NCBI GenBank assembly: GCA_026004675.1 | Contig: BPJP01000009.1 | Location: 1-64,000 of the forward strand | Origin: Gemmatales bacterium | GTDB taxonomy: Bacteria; Planctomycetota; Planctomycetia; Gemmatales; Gemmataceae | Length of the DNA stretch: 64,000 nt | Reading direction: 5' to 3' | Part shown: positions 36,850 to 44,948 of the stretch, one piece after another | How positions within the stretch are numbered: the stretch's first letter is position 1 | Layout of the letters: each line of letters starts with the position of its first letter | Made by a program: the position numbers and the translations under genes | Notes under the pieces: generated by a model | Databases searched by the model: none | What the model saw: only the letters and a program-made list of their open reading frames with translations | What the model was told of the DNA's origin: nothing

Positions 36850-36980
36850 ACTGGCAACTCTGTGCGCGAGGCGTGCAGGCCATCCTTGCCGCATGTTGTC
36901 GGGGCAAGTTGCGCTGGTCAATTTGGCAGCAAGCGGCGAAACAAGACTGCTCTCGATCCGACGAGCCTGAGGCGTTGGTG

Positions 36981-37616
36981 ATGCCGGAACAGCTAAAAAC
37001 CGAAGCTGCCAAACCGCTTCGTTCACTTTCCCACCCGTTGTACAATTTGCCAAACCAACTGACGGCGGCACGTCTGGTGCTCGGTGTCGCCCTTTTCGTG
37101 CTGATCGCCGTCGAACAATGGATGTGGTGCATTCTCGTCTTCGCCCTGGCGGCCGTGACCGATTATCTCGACGGCTATTTCGCACGCAAACAGGGCATTG
37201 CCAGTTCCCTTGGACGGGTTTTTGACCCTCTCGTCGACAAAGTACTTATCTGCGGCGCCTACATATTCGTACTCGGACAGCCTTTTGTGCGCACGGGATT
37301 GGCCGCCTGGATGGTTACCATCGTCGTCGCTCGCGAACTGATCATCAATGGTTTGCGCAGTTTCTTCGAAAGCCGGGGCGTATCGTTTGGTGCGGACTGG
37401 CTGGGCAAGATCAAGATGGCGTTGCAGTGTGCCGCTTTGTTCGGGGTGTTCAGCGTCCTGCAATGTGAAAAGACCGGCCAAAGCGACGGCGTCGTTGCGA
37501 CACTCGCTTTCCTCCGTAACTGGCTGATCTACTTGATGCTGCTGGCCACTGCGTTGAGTGGCTTGCAGTATCTCTGGCGCGCCGCTTTAATCTTCCAGCG
37601 GGAAACGGAAGATTGA
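36981..37616 (+). CDS. pgsA: CDP-diacylglycerol-glycerol-3-phosphate 3-phosphatidyltransferase
   Basis: 211 aa, usual for PgsA. It makes phosphatidylglycerol phosphate from CDP-diacylglycerol at the inner membrane. The CDP-alcohol phosphotransferase signature is complete: DYLDGYFARKQGIASSLGRVFDPLVDK, within four membrane helices. The ATG at 36981 is chosen because GAGG lies 8 bases before it; the upstream open frame (from 36873) is not family-like. Confidence 0.93.
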   Translation: MPEQLKTEAAKPLRSLSHPLYNLPNQLTAARLVLGVALFVLIAVEQWMWCILVFALAAVTDYLDGYFARKQGIASSLGRVFDPLVDKVLICGAYIFVLGQPFVRTGLAAWMVTIVVARELIINGLRSFFESRGVSFGADWLGKIKMALQCAALFGVFSVLQCEKTGQSDGVVATLAFLRNWLIYLMLLATALSGLQYLWRAALIFQRETED

Positions 37617-37691
37617 CACGCCAAGCCGATTGGCAATCGTCCATGGCCAAATTCGCCAGATTATTTTACTGCCAGCCGGAATCTGCGCGGT

Positions 37692-37697
37692 TATAAT
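37692..37697 (+). promoter_or_regulatory. Candidate -10 for the second Gfo/Idh/MocA gene
   Basis: A perfect TATAAT lies 45 bases before the start of the oxidoreductase. The -35 is not clear. Confidence 0.35.
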
Positions 37698-37741
37698 TTC
37701 CGACAGAATCATGCCGTCCAATTGACCTATACGAGGGAACC

Positions 37742-39196
37742 ATGTCCAAACAGAACCGCCGTGACTTCTTGCTGAATTCGAGCGCGTTAGCTGCCGCCAT
37801 GGCCAGCGCCGGTCTGCTCGATGAACCGATCGCGTGGTCAGCCCCACAATCCAACGCCAAGCGTTCGGCGAATGAAACCCTGCGCGTCGCTTGTATCGGT
37901 GTGCGCAGCCGCGGTCGAGACCATGTGCATAATTTCGCCGGCAAACACAACTGCATCATCACCCATATCTGCGATGCCGACGAAGCCGTCATCGGTCCCG
38001 CCATGAAACATGTCGAAAAGGTCCAGGGAAAAGCGCCGCAATATGTCAAGGACCTGCGCCGGATCATGGAAGACAAGTCGATCGATATCGTCGCCACAGC
38101 CACCCCGAACCACTGGCACGCCTTGATTGCCATTTGGGCCATGCAGAATGGCAAGGACGTGTACGTCGAAAAACCCGTCAGCCACAACGTAAGCGAAGGT
38201 CGACGCATTGTCGAAGCGGCACGCAAATACAACCGCATCTGTCAGACCGGCACCCAAAGCCGAAGCCAGGCAGGCATGCGTGCGGCAATCGATTTCGTCC
38301 TTTCCGGAAAACTCGGCAAAGTCCAGATCGCCCGAGGACTCTGCTACAAGCGGCGAGGCAGCATCGGCAAGGTCGACGGGCCTCAACCCATTCCCAAGAC
38401 CGTGGACTATGACTTGTGGTGTGGTCCCGCCCCCAAAAAACCGCTTCTCCGCAAAAACCTGCATTACGACTGGCATTGGATCTGGGATTACGGCAATGGA
38501 GACCTCGGCAACCAGGGCATCCATGAAATGGATAAAGCCCGCTGGGGGATCAACAAAAATACCCTTCCCAAAGCCGTCTTGAGCCTGGGAGGCCGCTTCG
38601 GCTACGTCGACGACGGCCAAACCGCCAATACCCAACTCTGTTTCTTCGATTATGACGACGTGCAACTCATCTTCGAGGTCCGCGGACTCAATACCGACCC
38701 CCTGAAAAACTGCAAGATCGGCAACATCTTCCACTGCGAGAAAGGTTATCTCGTCTGTCCGAACTATTACGGCGGCGCCGCCTTCACCCATGATGGCCAG
38801 CTTATTGAAAAATTCACCGGCCGCGGCGATCACTATGCCAACTTCGTCGAAGCCGTCCGCAGCAGGAATGCTTCCAGGTTGAATGCCGACATCCTCGAAG
38901 GCCACCTGTCCAGCGCCCTCTGCCATCTCGGCAACATCAGCTATCGCCTGGGCACACTCGAGCCTTTCAACAAAGAATCAAAGGCTTTTGGCGATAACAA
39001 AGATGCCTATGAGGCGTTCGAACGCATGTGCGAGCACCTCAAGGCCAACATGATTCCGCTGGACAAAACCCAATATCGGCTCGGTCGTCGGCTCCAAATC
39101 AATGCCGACACCGAAACCTTTGTCGGCGACAAGGAGGCCAACCAGATGTTATCACGCGACTATCGCAAAGGATTCGAAGTACCCGACAAAGTCTGA
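37742..39196 (+). CDS. Gfo/Idh/MocA family oxidoreductase with Tat signal
   Basis: 484 aa. The N-terminus KQNRRDFLLNSSALAAAMASAG is a twin-arginine signal, so the folded enzyme is exported with its cofactor. The Rossmann fold follows (LRVACIGVRSRGRDHVHNFA), with the conserved KDVYVEKPVSHN loop that contains the catalytic Lys, and a C-terminal substrate domain (GNQGIHEMDKARWGI). Exported planctomycete oxidoreductases of this kind are numerous and mostly uncharacterised; sugars are likely substrates. A clear terminator follows. Confidence 0.92.
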   Translation: MSKQNRRDFLLNSSALAAAMASAGLLDEPIAWSAPQSNAKRSANETLRVACIGVRSRGRDHVHNFAGKHNCIITHICDADEAVIGPAMKHVEKVQGKAPQYVKDLRRIMEDKSIDIVATATPNHWHALIAIWAMQNGKDVYVEKPVSHNVSEGRRIVEAARKYNRICQTGTQSRSQAGMRAAIDFVLSGKLGKVQIARGLCYKRRGSIGKVDGPQPIPKTVDYDLWCGPAPKKPLLRKNLHYDWHWIWDYGNGDLGNQGIHEMDKARWGINKNTLPKAVLSLGGRFGYVDDGQTANTQLCFFDYDDVQLIFEVRGLNTDPLKNCKIGNIFHCEKGYLVCPNYYGGAAFTHDGQLIEKFTGRGDHYANFVEAVRSRNASRLNADILEGHLSSALCHLGNISYRLGTLEPFNKESKAFGDNKDAYEAFERMCEHLKANMIPLDKTQYRLGRRLQINADTETFVGDKEANQMLSRDYRKGFEVPDKV

Positions 39197-39215
39197 TTCA
39201 GGGCTGTTCGACAAG

Positions 39216-39254
39216 CTCCCCTCGTCCTGTTGCTGGGTGCGGGGGGAGTTTTTT
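39216..39254 (+). terminator. Intrinsic terminator after the Tat-signal oxidoreductase
   Basis: CTCCCC pairs with GGGGAG, extended by CG pairs after a mismatch, and is followed immediately by six T, 20 bases past the stop. Confidence 0.65.
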
Positions 39255-39585
39255 ATTCGATGCCCGGCCCACCGTCGCAAAAAAGGAGAACCCCGGCGAG
39301 ATACCTACCGGGGTCCTCTACGTAGGGATTGCGGCTGCTTCCGACGGCAGCCCGTCGGCTGCCCTAAAGCAGCCGCACCTGGTTACCACTACACACGGGA
39401 CCACCTCCTTTCGCTAGAACCACCCTGGCAGGCGGCTTGGCAACACCGACCGCCCCCAGGCTCTAGCCCACGCGCCACGTTAGCGCGACCGACGGTCTGA
39501 TTATCCATTTTCTCGTCTTGCTGACAAGCCAAAAAACCAATCATTCGCCGCTCGTCGCCGGCCTCGTCTCGATACGGATCCGACT
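39255..39585. other. Intergenic region packed with inverted repeats
   Basis: No credible protein gene. From the left: a minus-strand terminator-like hairpin (ACCCCGG 39290-39296 with CCGGGGT 39308-39314, then six T five bases on), an imperfect palindrome TCCTCTACGTAGGGA, and a compound hairpin with outer arms GCGGCTGCTT (39331-39340) and AAGCAGCCGC (39367-39376) and inner arms CCGACGG (39341-39347) and CCGTCGG (39352-39358). On the minus strand AAAGGAGG precedes a 10-codon ORF. The layout suggests a minus-strand structured RNA or a decayed palindromic element; neither is proved. Confidence 0.5.
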
Positions 39586-40152
39586 TCACGTTCTTGCCTT
39601 CAGCAATCTGATGAATTGTTTCAATAATTCGGTGTTGTCGTGCCAGGTGCGGGCGCTGACCAGGTGCCCGTCGACGACGCACGGCCGATCGACGTATTTT
39701 CCGCCGACCTGCGTGATATCGAGAGCGCATTTGGCGACCGTGGTCAAGGTTCGGCCTTGCAAGACGCCGGCGGCAGCGGCGATTTCCACCCCGTGGCAAA
39801 CGATCGCCACCGGCTTTTTTGCTTCGAAAAAATGCCGGGTGATGCGTAACAAATCCTGATCGTAACGAAGATACTCCGGAGCCCGGCCGCCGCTGAGAAA
39901 TAGTCCTGCATAGTCTGCCGGTTCAACATCGCGAAAGGCGACCGTCGCCTTGACGTAATAAGCGGGTTGCTCGCGAGTGATGTCCCAGGGGATCGGCTCG
40001 TTCGGCGGTATTTCATGCATGACGCCGTGGTAATAGCGAGCCTCCGGCCCCGCGACCACGACTTCGAAGCCGTCTTCGGGCAAGCGGAAAATCGGGTACA
40101 TCGTATCGAGCACTTCCGTGCCGTCGCCGATGGGAAGCAAAACTTTTGGCAT
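39586..40152 (-). CDS. DJ-1/PfpI family protein
   Basis: 188 aa. The fold is that of the DJ-1/PfpI superfamily: KVLLPIGDGTEVLDTMYPI at the start and the nucleophile elbow VAIVCHGVEIAAAAGVL, with the reactive Cys followed by His. Members act as proteases, chaperones, glyoxalases or deglycases, and the sequence does not show which. It starts 27 bases after the pgi stop on the same strand, so the two are probably cotranscribed. Confidence 0.88.
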   Translation of the reverse strand: MPKVLLPIGDGTEVLDTMYPIFRLPEDGFEVVVAGPEARYYHGVMHEIPPNEPIPWDITREQPAYYVKATVAFRDVEPADYAGLFLSGGRAPEYLRYDQDLLRITRHFFEAKKPVAIVCHGVEIAAAAGVLQGRTLTTVAKCALDITQVGGKYVDRPCVVDGHLVSARTWHDNTELLKQFIRLLKART

Positions 40153-40179
40153 GGCGGTCTCGTTGGTTCTTGACGATTG

Positions 40180-41799
40180 CTACCTCAGTTTACGATACCG
40201 TTGGATCAGGGTGTTGGTCGAGCTGTCGTGGTTCAGTTTCGGCTCGTCCTTGGCTTGCAGTTCGGGGATGATGCGGTTCGCCAGGACCTTGCCGAGTTCG
40301 ACCCCCCACTGGTCGAATGAGTTGATGTGCCAGATCGTTCCCTGAACGAACACCTTGTGTTCGTAGAGTGCGATGAGCTTGCCCAGCGCTTCGGGCGTAA
40401 GGCGATCCAGGAGAATCGTATTGGTGGGGTGGTTGCCTTCGAAGGTGCGGTGCGGCACCTGAAAGTCGGGGACACCGTCGGCTCTGACTTCGTCGGCCGT
40501 CTTGCCAAATGCCAGCGCCTCGGTCTGGGCGAAGAAATTCGCCATCAGCAGATCGTGATGGGGCGGGATCGGGTTCAACGTCTGGCAGAAGCCGATAAAG
40601 TCGCAGGGGATGAGCTTGGTTCCCTGGTGAATAAGTTGATAATAGGCGTGCTGGCCGTTGGTGCCGGGCGTGCCCCAGACGATGGGACCGGTTTGATAGT
40701 CGACGACGTTGCCGTCGAGGTCGACGTGTTTGCCATTGCTTTCCATGTCCAGCTGTTGCAAATAGGCACTGAGTCGGCCGAGATAGTGGTCGTACGGAAG
40801 AATCGCCACGGTTTCCGCGCCGAAGAAATTGTTGTACCAGATGCCGATCAGGCCAAGCAGGACGGGAAGATTCTTGTCAAATGGTGCCGTGCGGAAATGC
40901 TCATCCATTGCGTGGAAACCGGCGAGCATTTCGCGAAAATGTTCGGGGCCGATGGCGATCATCAACGACAGGCCGATGGCGGAATCGTAGGAGTAACGCC
41001 CGCCGACCCAGTCCCAGAACTCGAACATATTGGCCGTGTCGATGCCGAATTTCGCAACTTCGCTGGCATTGGTGGAGACCGCGACGAAATGTTTGGCGAC
41101 GGCATTATCGTCTTTGAGTTTTTTCAAGCACCAGTCGCGTGCCGTTCGAGCATTCGTCAGAGTTTCCAGCGTCGTGAATGTTTTCGACGACACGATAAAC
41201 AATGTTTCTTCCGGATCAAGGTCGCGGGTAGCCTCAGCTATATCGGTGCCGTCGATATTCGAGACGAAACGAAAAACCATGTCGCGTTTGGAATAGTGCC
41301 GGAGGGCTTCGTAGGCCATGACCGGACCGAGATCCGAGCCGCCGATACCGATATTGACGACATTGCGGATGCGCTTGCCGGTGTGGCCTTTCCAGTCGCC
41401 GTTACGGACGCGGTCAGCAAATTGCGACATCTTGTCGAGCACGGCATGCACCTTGGGCACGACGTTTTCGCCGTCGACGAAAATCTGCTGGTCCTTCGGA
41501 GCGCGCAAGGCGACGTGCAAAACAGCCCGGTTTTCGGTGATGTTGATTTTTTCTCCCTTGAACATGCTGTCGATTCGGGAGCGAAGATCGGCTTCCTCCG
41601 CCAGGTTCAAAAGCAGCTTGATCGTCTCGGCGGTGACTCGATTCTTGGAATAGTCGAAATAAATACCCAGCGCTTCGACGGCCATTTCCTGGCCGCGTTT
41701 TGGATTCTCAGCAAATAGCTGACGCAAATGGATATTCTTGATTTTTGCGTAATGGTCCTCGAGAGCTTTCCAGGAAGCGCGTTGACGAAGGGGAGTCAT
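40180..41799 (-). CDS. pgi: Glucose-6-phosphate isomerase
   Basis: 539 aa, the normal length of the larger bacterial form. It interconverts glucose 6-phosphate and fructose 6-phosphate. Family blocks visible are VNIGIGGSDLGPVM, SKTFTTLETLTNA, GGRYSYDSAIGL, VWGTPGTNGQHAYYQLIHQGT with the catalytic His, and the C-terminal NSFDQWGVELGK with its Lys. The ATG at 41799 is preferred to that at 41832 because GGAG lies 7 bases upstream. Confidence 0.96.
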   Translation of the reverse strand: MTPLRQRASWKALEDHYAKIKNIHLRQLFAENPKRGQEMAVEALGIYFDYSKNRVTAETIKLLLNLAEEADLRSRIDSMFKGEKINITENRAVLHVALRAPKDQQIFVDGENVVPKVHAVLDKMSQFADRVRNGDWKGHTGKRIRNVVNIGIGGSDLGPVMAYEALRHYSKRDMVFRFVSNIDGTDIAEATRDLDPEETLFIVSSKTFTTLETLTNARTARDWCLKKLKDDNAVAKHFVAVSTNASEVAKFGIDTANMFEFWDWVGGRYSYDSAIGLSLMIAIGPEHFREMLAGFHAMDEHFRTAPFDKNLPVLLGLIGIWYNNFFGAETVAILPYDHYLGRLSAYLQQLDMESNGKHVDLDGNVVDYQTGPIVWGTPGTNGQHAYYQLIHQGTKLIPCDFIGFCQTLNPIPPHHDLLMANFFAQTEALAFGKTADEVRADGVPDFQVPHRTFEGNHPTNTILLDRLTPEALGKLIALYEHKVFVQGTIWHINSFDQWGVELGKVLANRIIPELQAKDEPKLNHDSSTNTLIQRYRKLR

Positions 41800-41959
41800 G
41801 AGGAATCTCCTGCCAGTGAGAATGAACAGCACGTTCCCGTTTGACGGAAACGCCCGTCAGGAAAGGCCAGGCGAACCGTTGCGACTATTGTATGGAGCGA
41901 AGCCGGTTTTTTTGCGATGATTATCCGGTCGATCTCTTTCCTTGTTCGTTGGGTGCCCA

Positions 41960-43348
41960 ATGCTGATTCCAAGATGGTTTGTCGTTTCGTTCGTTTTTGG
42001 CATCTTGCCCAACCTGGCACCGGTATTCGCCGGCGCTGCTTCCCGGCCGAACATCGTGCTCATCTTCGTCGATGACCTCGGCTATGGCGAACTCGGCTGC
42101 CAGGGCAATCCGCAAATCCCGACGCCTAATATCGACTCGATCGCGAAAAACGGCGTCCGTTTTACCGCCGGCTACGTATCCGCGCCGTACTGCTGCCCGT
42201 CACGCGCTGGCTTGCTCACAGGGCGCTACCAGACTCGTTTCGGCCATGAACTGAATGCCGTCGGCAAACAAAACCTGTTGCCCGACGTCGGCCTTCCCCT
42301 TGGAGAACATACCATTGCCGACTATTTGAAGAAAGCGGGTTATGTCACCGGCATCATCGGCAAATGGCATCTTGGCGCCACCGAAAAATACCATCCTCTC
42401 AAACGCGGCTTCGACGAATTTTTCGGCTTCACGCACGAAGGGCACTTTTACGTGCCGCCCCCCTACCAGGGGGTTGTCTCCCATTTGCGATCCAGAGAAC
42501 CCAAGTACGACGAAGACAACCCCATTCGCCGCAACCAAAAAACAGTGCAGGAACCGCACTATCTCACTCACGCTCTGACACGCGAAGCGGTCGCGTTTAT
42601 CGACAGGCACCGCCGCAAGCCGTTCTTTCTTTACCTCGCCTACAATGCCGTCCACAGTCCGATGCAGGCCGCCCTCGACGACGTCAAAAAGTTCGAACAC
42701 ATCAAAGACGAACACCGCCGAGTCTTTGCCGGCATGCTGGCCGCCTTGGACGACGGCGTCGGCAAAGTGCTGCGAAAACTTCGCGCTTGTTCGCTGGAAG
42801 AAAAAACATTGATTTTCTTTATCAGCGACAACGGCGGACCGACAGCAGAATTGACGTCCAGCAATCGGCCGCTACGCGGCGGCAAAGGCCAACTCTGGGA
42901 AGGCGGAATCCGCATTCCCTTCCTGGTCCAATGGAAAGGACAAATTCCCGCCGGCAAAGTCTACTCTAAGCCGGTGATTTCCCTCGATGTTTTGCCCACC
43001 GCTTTGGCTGCTGCCGGCGTCGGTTTGCCCAAAGACCGCATCATCGACGGTGTCGATCTGCTGCCGTACTTGACCGGCAAGACGAATCAGCTGCCCCACG
43101 ATACTCTGTTTTGGCGTTACGGCCACAACATGGCTGTACGCCAGGGAGATTGGAAACTTGTTCGCCAAAACGAGCGCGGTGGCCGACCAAAAGCCCAATT
43201 CCAACTCTATAATTTGGCGAAAGATATCAGCGAAACCGAGGATCTCGCTTCGACCGAGCCGGTCATAAGACGCCGCTTGCTCGAGGTTCTGGACCGCTTC
43301 AACGCTCAAATGGTCGAACCGCGCTGGGGCAGACGCTCGAACAAGTAA
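41960..43348 (+). CDS. Secreted sulfatase
   Basis: About 462 aa with a signal peptide (WFVVSFVFGILPNLAPVFAG). The formylglycine motif is present as CCPSRAGLLTG, with the first Cys modified for catalysis, together with NIVLIFVDDLGYGELGC (metal site), GKWHLG, and FFISDNGGP. It should remove sulfate esters from polysaccharides or other sulfated compounds. The maturation enzyme is not in the window. The ATG at 41960 is chosen over the TTG at 41942; neither has a strong ribosome site. The following gene starts 13 bases on. Confidence 0.93.
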   Translation: MLIPRWFVVSFVFGILPNLAPVFAGAASRPNIVLIFVDDLGYGELGCQGNPQIPTPNIDSIAKNGVRFTAGYVSAPYCCPSRAGLLTGRYQTRFGHELNAVGKQNLLPDVGLPLGEHTIADYLKKAGYVTGIIGKWHLGATEKYHPLKRGFDEFFGFTHEGHFYVPPPYQGVVSHLRSREPKYDEDNPIRRNQKTVQEPHYLTHALTREAVAFIDRHRRKPFFLYLAYNAVHSPMQAALDDVKKFEHIKDEHRRVFAGMLAALDDGVGKVLRKLRACSLEEKTLIFFISDNGGPTAELTSSNRPLRGGKGQLWEGGIRIPFLVQWKGQIPAGKVYSKPVISLDVLPTALAAAGVGLPKDRIIDGVDLLPYLTGKTNQLPHDTLFWRYGHNMAVRQGDWKLVRQNERGGRPKAQFQLYNLAKDISETEDLASTEPVIRRRLLEVLDRFNAQMVEPRWGRRSNK

Positions 43349-43361
43349 GAGGATTCGTGCT

Positions 43362-44078
43362 GTGAAACCAGAAGAATTCTCCCAGTCCTTGCGTAAGGCG
43401 TATGACACCGCGGACGCAGTCTATCAATCGGCCACCCGTGCCGATCGGCCTCTTGAAGCGCAGCCGCACAAAAAACCATGGCTAGCGGCACTCATGTCTT
43501 TCCTGATTGTCGGTTCCGGCCAGCTGTACAACCAGCAATATGTCCGTGCATTCCTCCTGTTCGTGTTCTTTTATGTTGGCGGCGCTGTCGTGACAGCTGT
43601 CTTTTTTTTGTTTCACTGGCTGCTGGCGAATGAAGCAGTGGTGTGGTCGTGGGCGGTGGTTGTGGCACGCTATGGTTTCATGCTTCGTGACAGCTTCATT
43701 CTTATTTGGGCGACAATCTGGGTGACAGGCATCCTCCATGCCTACCTGACGGCCAAGGCACTGCGAGACGGGAAATTATTCATCCGTTACGGCTTGGGTC
43801 GCCAGTTGGTTTTCGCGATATGCCAACTCGTCCCGGTGGCCAGTGCCTTGGTTCCTTCCGAAACGGTTCCCGACAATGGCGACCCATCGTTGGCCGCTGC
43901 CGCCACCGACGCGGTGCGCGAGCATGCAGTCAAACGCCTGTTGTGGTTTCCGCTGAAAGCAACGAGCTTCTTGTTCGGAATCCTGTTGATCGCTGTGGGT
44001 ATGGCGCTTGAGATCGCCTGGCTGGTAACTGTCGGTGGTTTGTTGTGTGCACTTGCCTTCGCGTTCATTCTTATTTGA
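43362..44078 (+). CDS. Hypothetical multi-pass membrane protein
   Basis: 238 aa, starting at GTG 43362 with AGAGG upstream. About four or five membrane helices are predicted by eye (FLLFVFFYVGGAVVTAVFFLF, AVVWSWAVVVARYGF, FILIWATIWVTGILHAYL, FLFGILLIAVGMALEIAWLV). The motif IVGSGQLYNQQYVRAFLLF resembles TM2/DUF5683-type proteins. It lies 13 bases after the sulfatase and may be cotranscribed with it. Function unknown. Confidence 0.7.
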   Translation: MKPEEFSQSLRKAYDTADAVYQSATRADRPLEAQPHKKPWLAALMSFLIVGSGQLYNQQYVRAFLLFVFFYVGGAVVTAVFFLFHWLLANEAVVWSWAVVVARYGFMLRDSFILIWATIWVTGILHAYLTAKALRDGKLFIRYGLGRQLVFAICQLVPVASALVPSETVPDNGDPSLAAAATDAVREHAVKRLLWFPLKATSFLFGILLIAVGMALEIAWLVTVGGLLCALAFAFILI

Positions 44079-44193
44079 TGCAGATCGCCACGGTGTCATT
44101 CGGCAACTAACGGTGATTCCGGTGACGGTCGCACCGTCAGCGCGACGAGCGGACCGTCAACAAACCGGTGGTCATGAAAAGAAGCCGTTGCTT

Positions 44194-44937
44194 TCAGGGA
44201 GTTTTGCCGAATTTGTCGACAATTGCCTGGAGTTTTTTTTGTTTTTTCTGCCAGAGGTCGTAGGCGTCGCGGACATCGCGAAAGGCGAAGACGGTGGCAT
44301 AGGTGAGGTTGTTCGAACGGGGCAGATGGCGAGTGGCATGTTCGTCCGGATTGGGAACGCTTCTGGCCTTGTCAAGCACTTTTTTGGCACGACCAGGGAG
44401 GTCGGCTGCCTGGCTGTTTTTCAGAACTCGGTCGGCATCGGCGCACAATGCTTCGTATTGTTGTTGTGTTTTTTCGATGGTTTCCTTCAAAGTCGACAAC
44501 TCTTCGAGCCAAAGCCGGCGACGGCGTACACCCTGAGAATCTTCCCAGCTGGCGGCAAATTCTCGCGGAGGGTGCAGTTCTTGCAGACGTTTTCGGACGC
44601 GAGCAAGTTGATCGATGCCGCGAATTTGCTGGGGCGGGGTGATCCGGTCCAGTTCGCGTTCGAATTGCAAATAAGCCTGCAAAGCTTCGAGCCGTTTCCG
44701 CATCTGCTCTCTCGTCTCGTCGGGGAGCTGAGCGAAGTCGTCGGCAGCCGAAAATGTTTCGATTTCCTTGATTTGTTCGGCTGCGTCGCTGGCGTCGGTC
44801 ACGGGTTTGTCAAGAAGGACGGCAGCGCGCTCCTCCAGCGTCACCGCTCCTGGCCGATACAGCGAAATGGAGACGGCAACGACAGCGAAAATACCAGCGA
44901 TGATTCCGGCAATCGGTCCAGCTTTTCCGTTCCCCAT
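44194..44937 (-). CDS. Single-pass coiled-coil protein, paralogous to the neighbouring GTPase tail
   Basis: 247 aa from the ATG at 44937 (AAGGAA 7 bases before). A membrane helix (AGIIAGIFAVVAVSISLY) is followed by a charged alpha-helical domain. Its C-terminal ~110 residues mirror those of the adjacent GTPase protein: ITPP, then a Trp-Glu/Ser-Gln segment, RVLKNS...LPGRAKKVLDKARS and VFAFRDVRDAYDLWQ correspond to KVLDES...LPARAKKVVDYAKT and LFEFDDVRRLLKEWQ there. The start lies 11 bases after the GTPase stop, so they are coupled. Last gene of the tol-like cluster. Confidence 0.75.
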   Translation of the reverse strand: MGNGKAGPIAGIIAGIFAVVAVSISLYRPGAVTLEERAAVLLDKPVTDASDAAEQIKEIETFSAADDFAQLPDETREQMRKRLEALQAYLQFERELDRITPPQQIRGIDQLARVRKRLQELHPPREFAASWEDSQGVRRRRLWLEELSTLKETIEKTQQQYEALCADADRVLKNSQAADLPGRAKKVLDKARSVPNPDEHATRHLPRSNNLTYATVFAFRDVRDAYDLWQKKQKKLQAIVDKFGKTP

Positions 44938-44948
44938 CGGGCCGTTCC

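Noticed and set aside
37838..38926. Long minus-strand ORF (362 codons)
   Set aside because: It lies fully antisense to the Tat-signal oxidoreductase and mirrors its codon pattern; shadow frame.
40327..41718. Long plus-strand ORF (463 codons)
   Set aside because: It is antisense to pgi, which has full family motifs; shadow frame.
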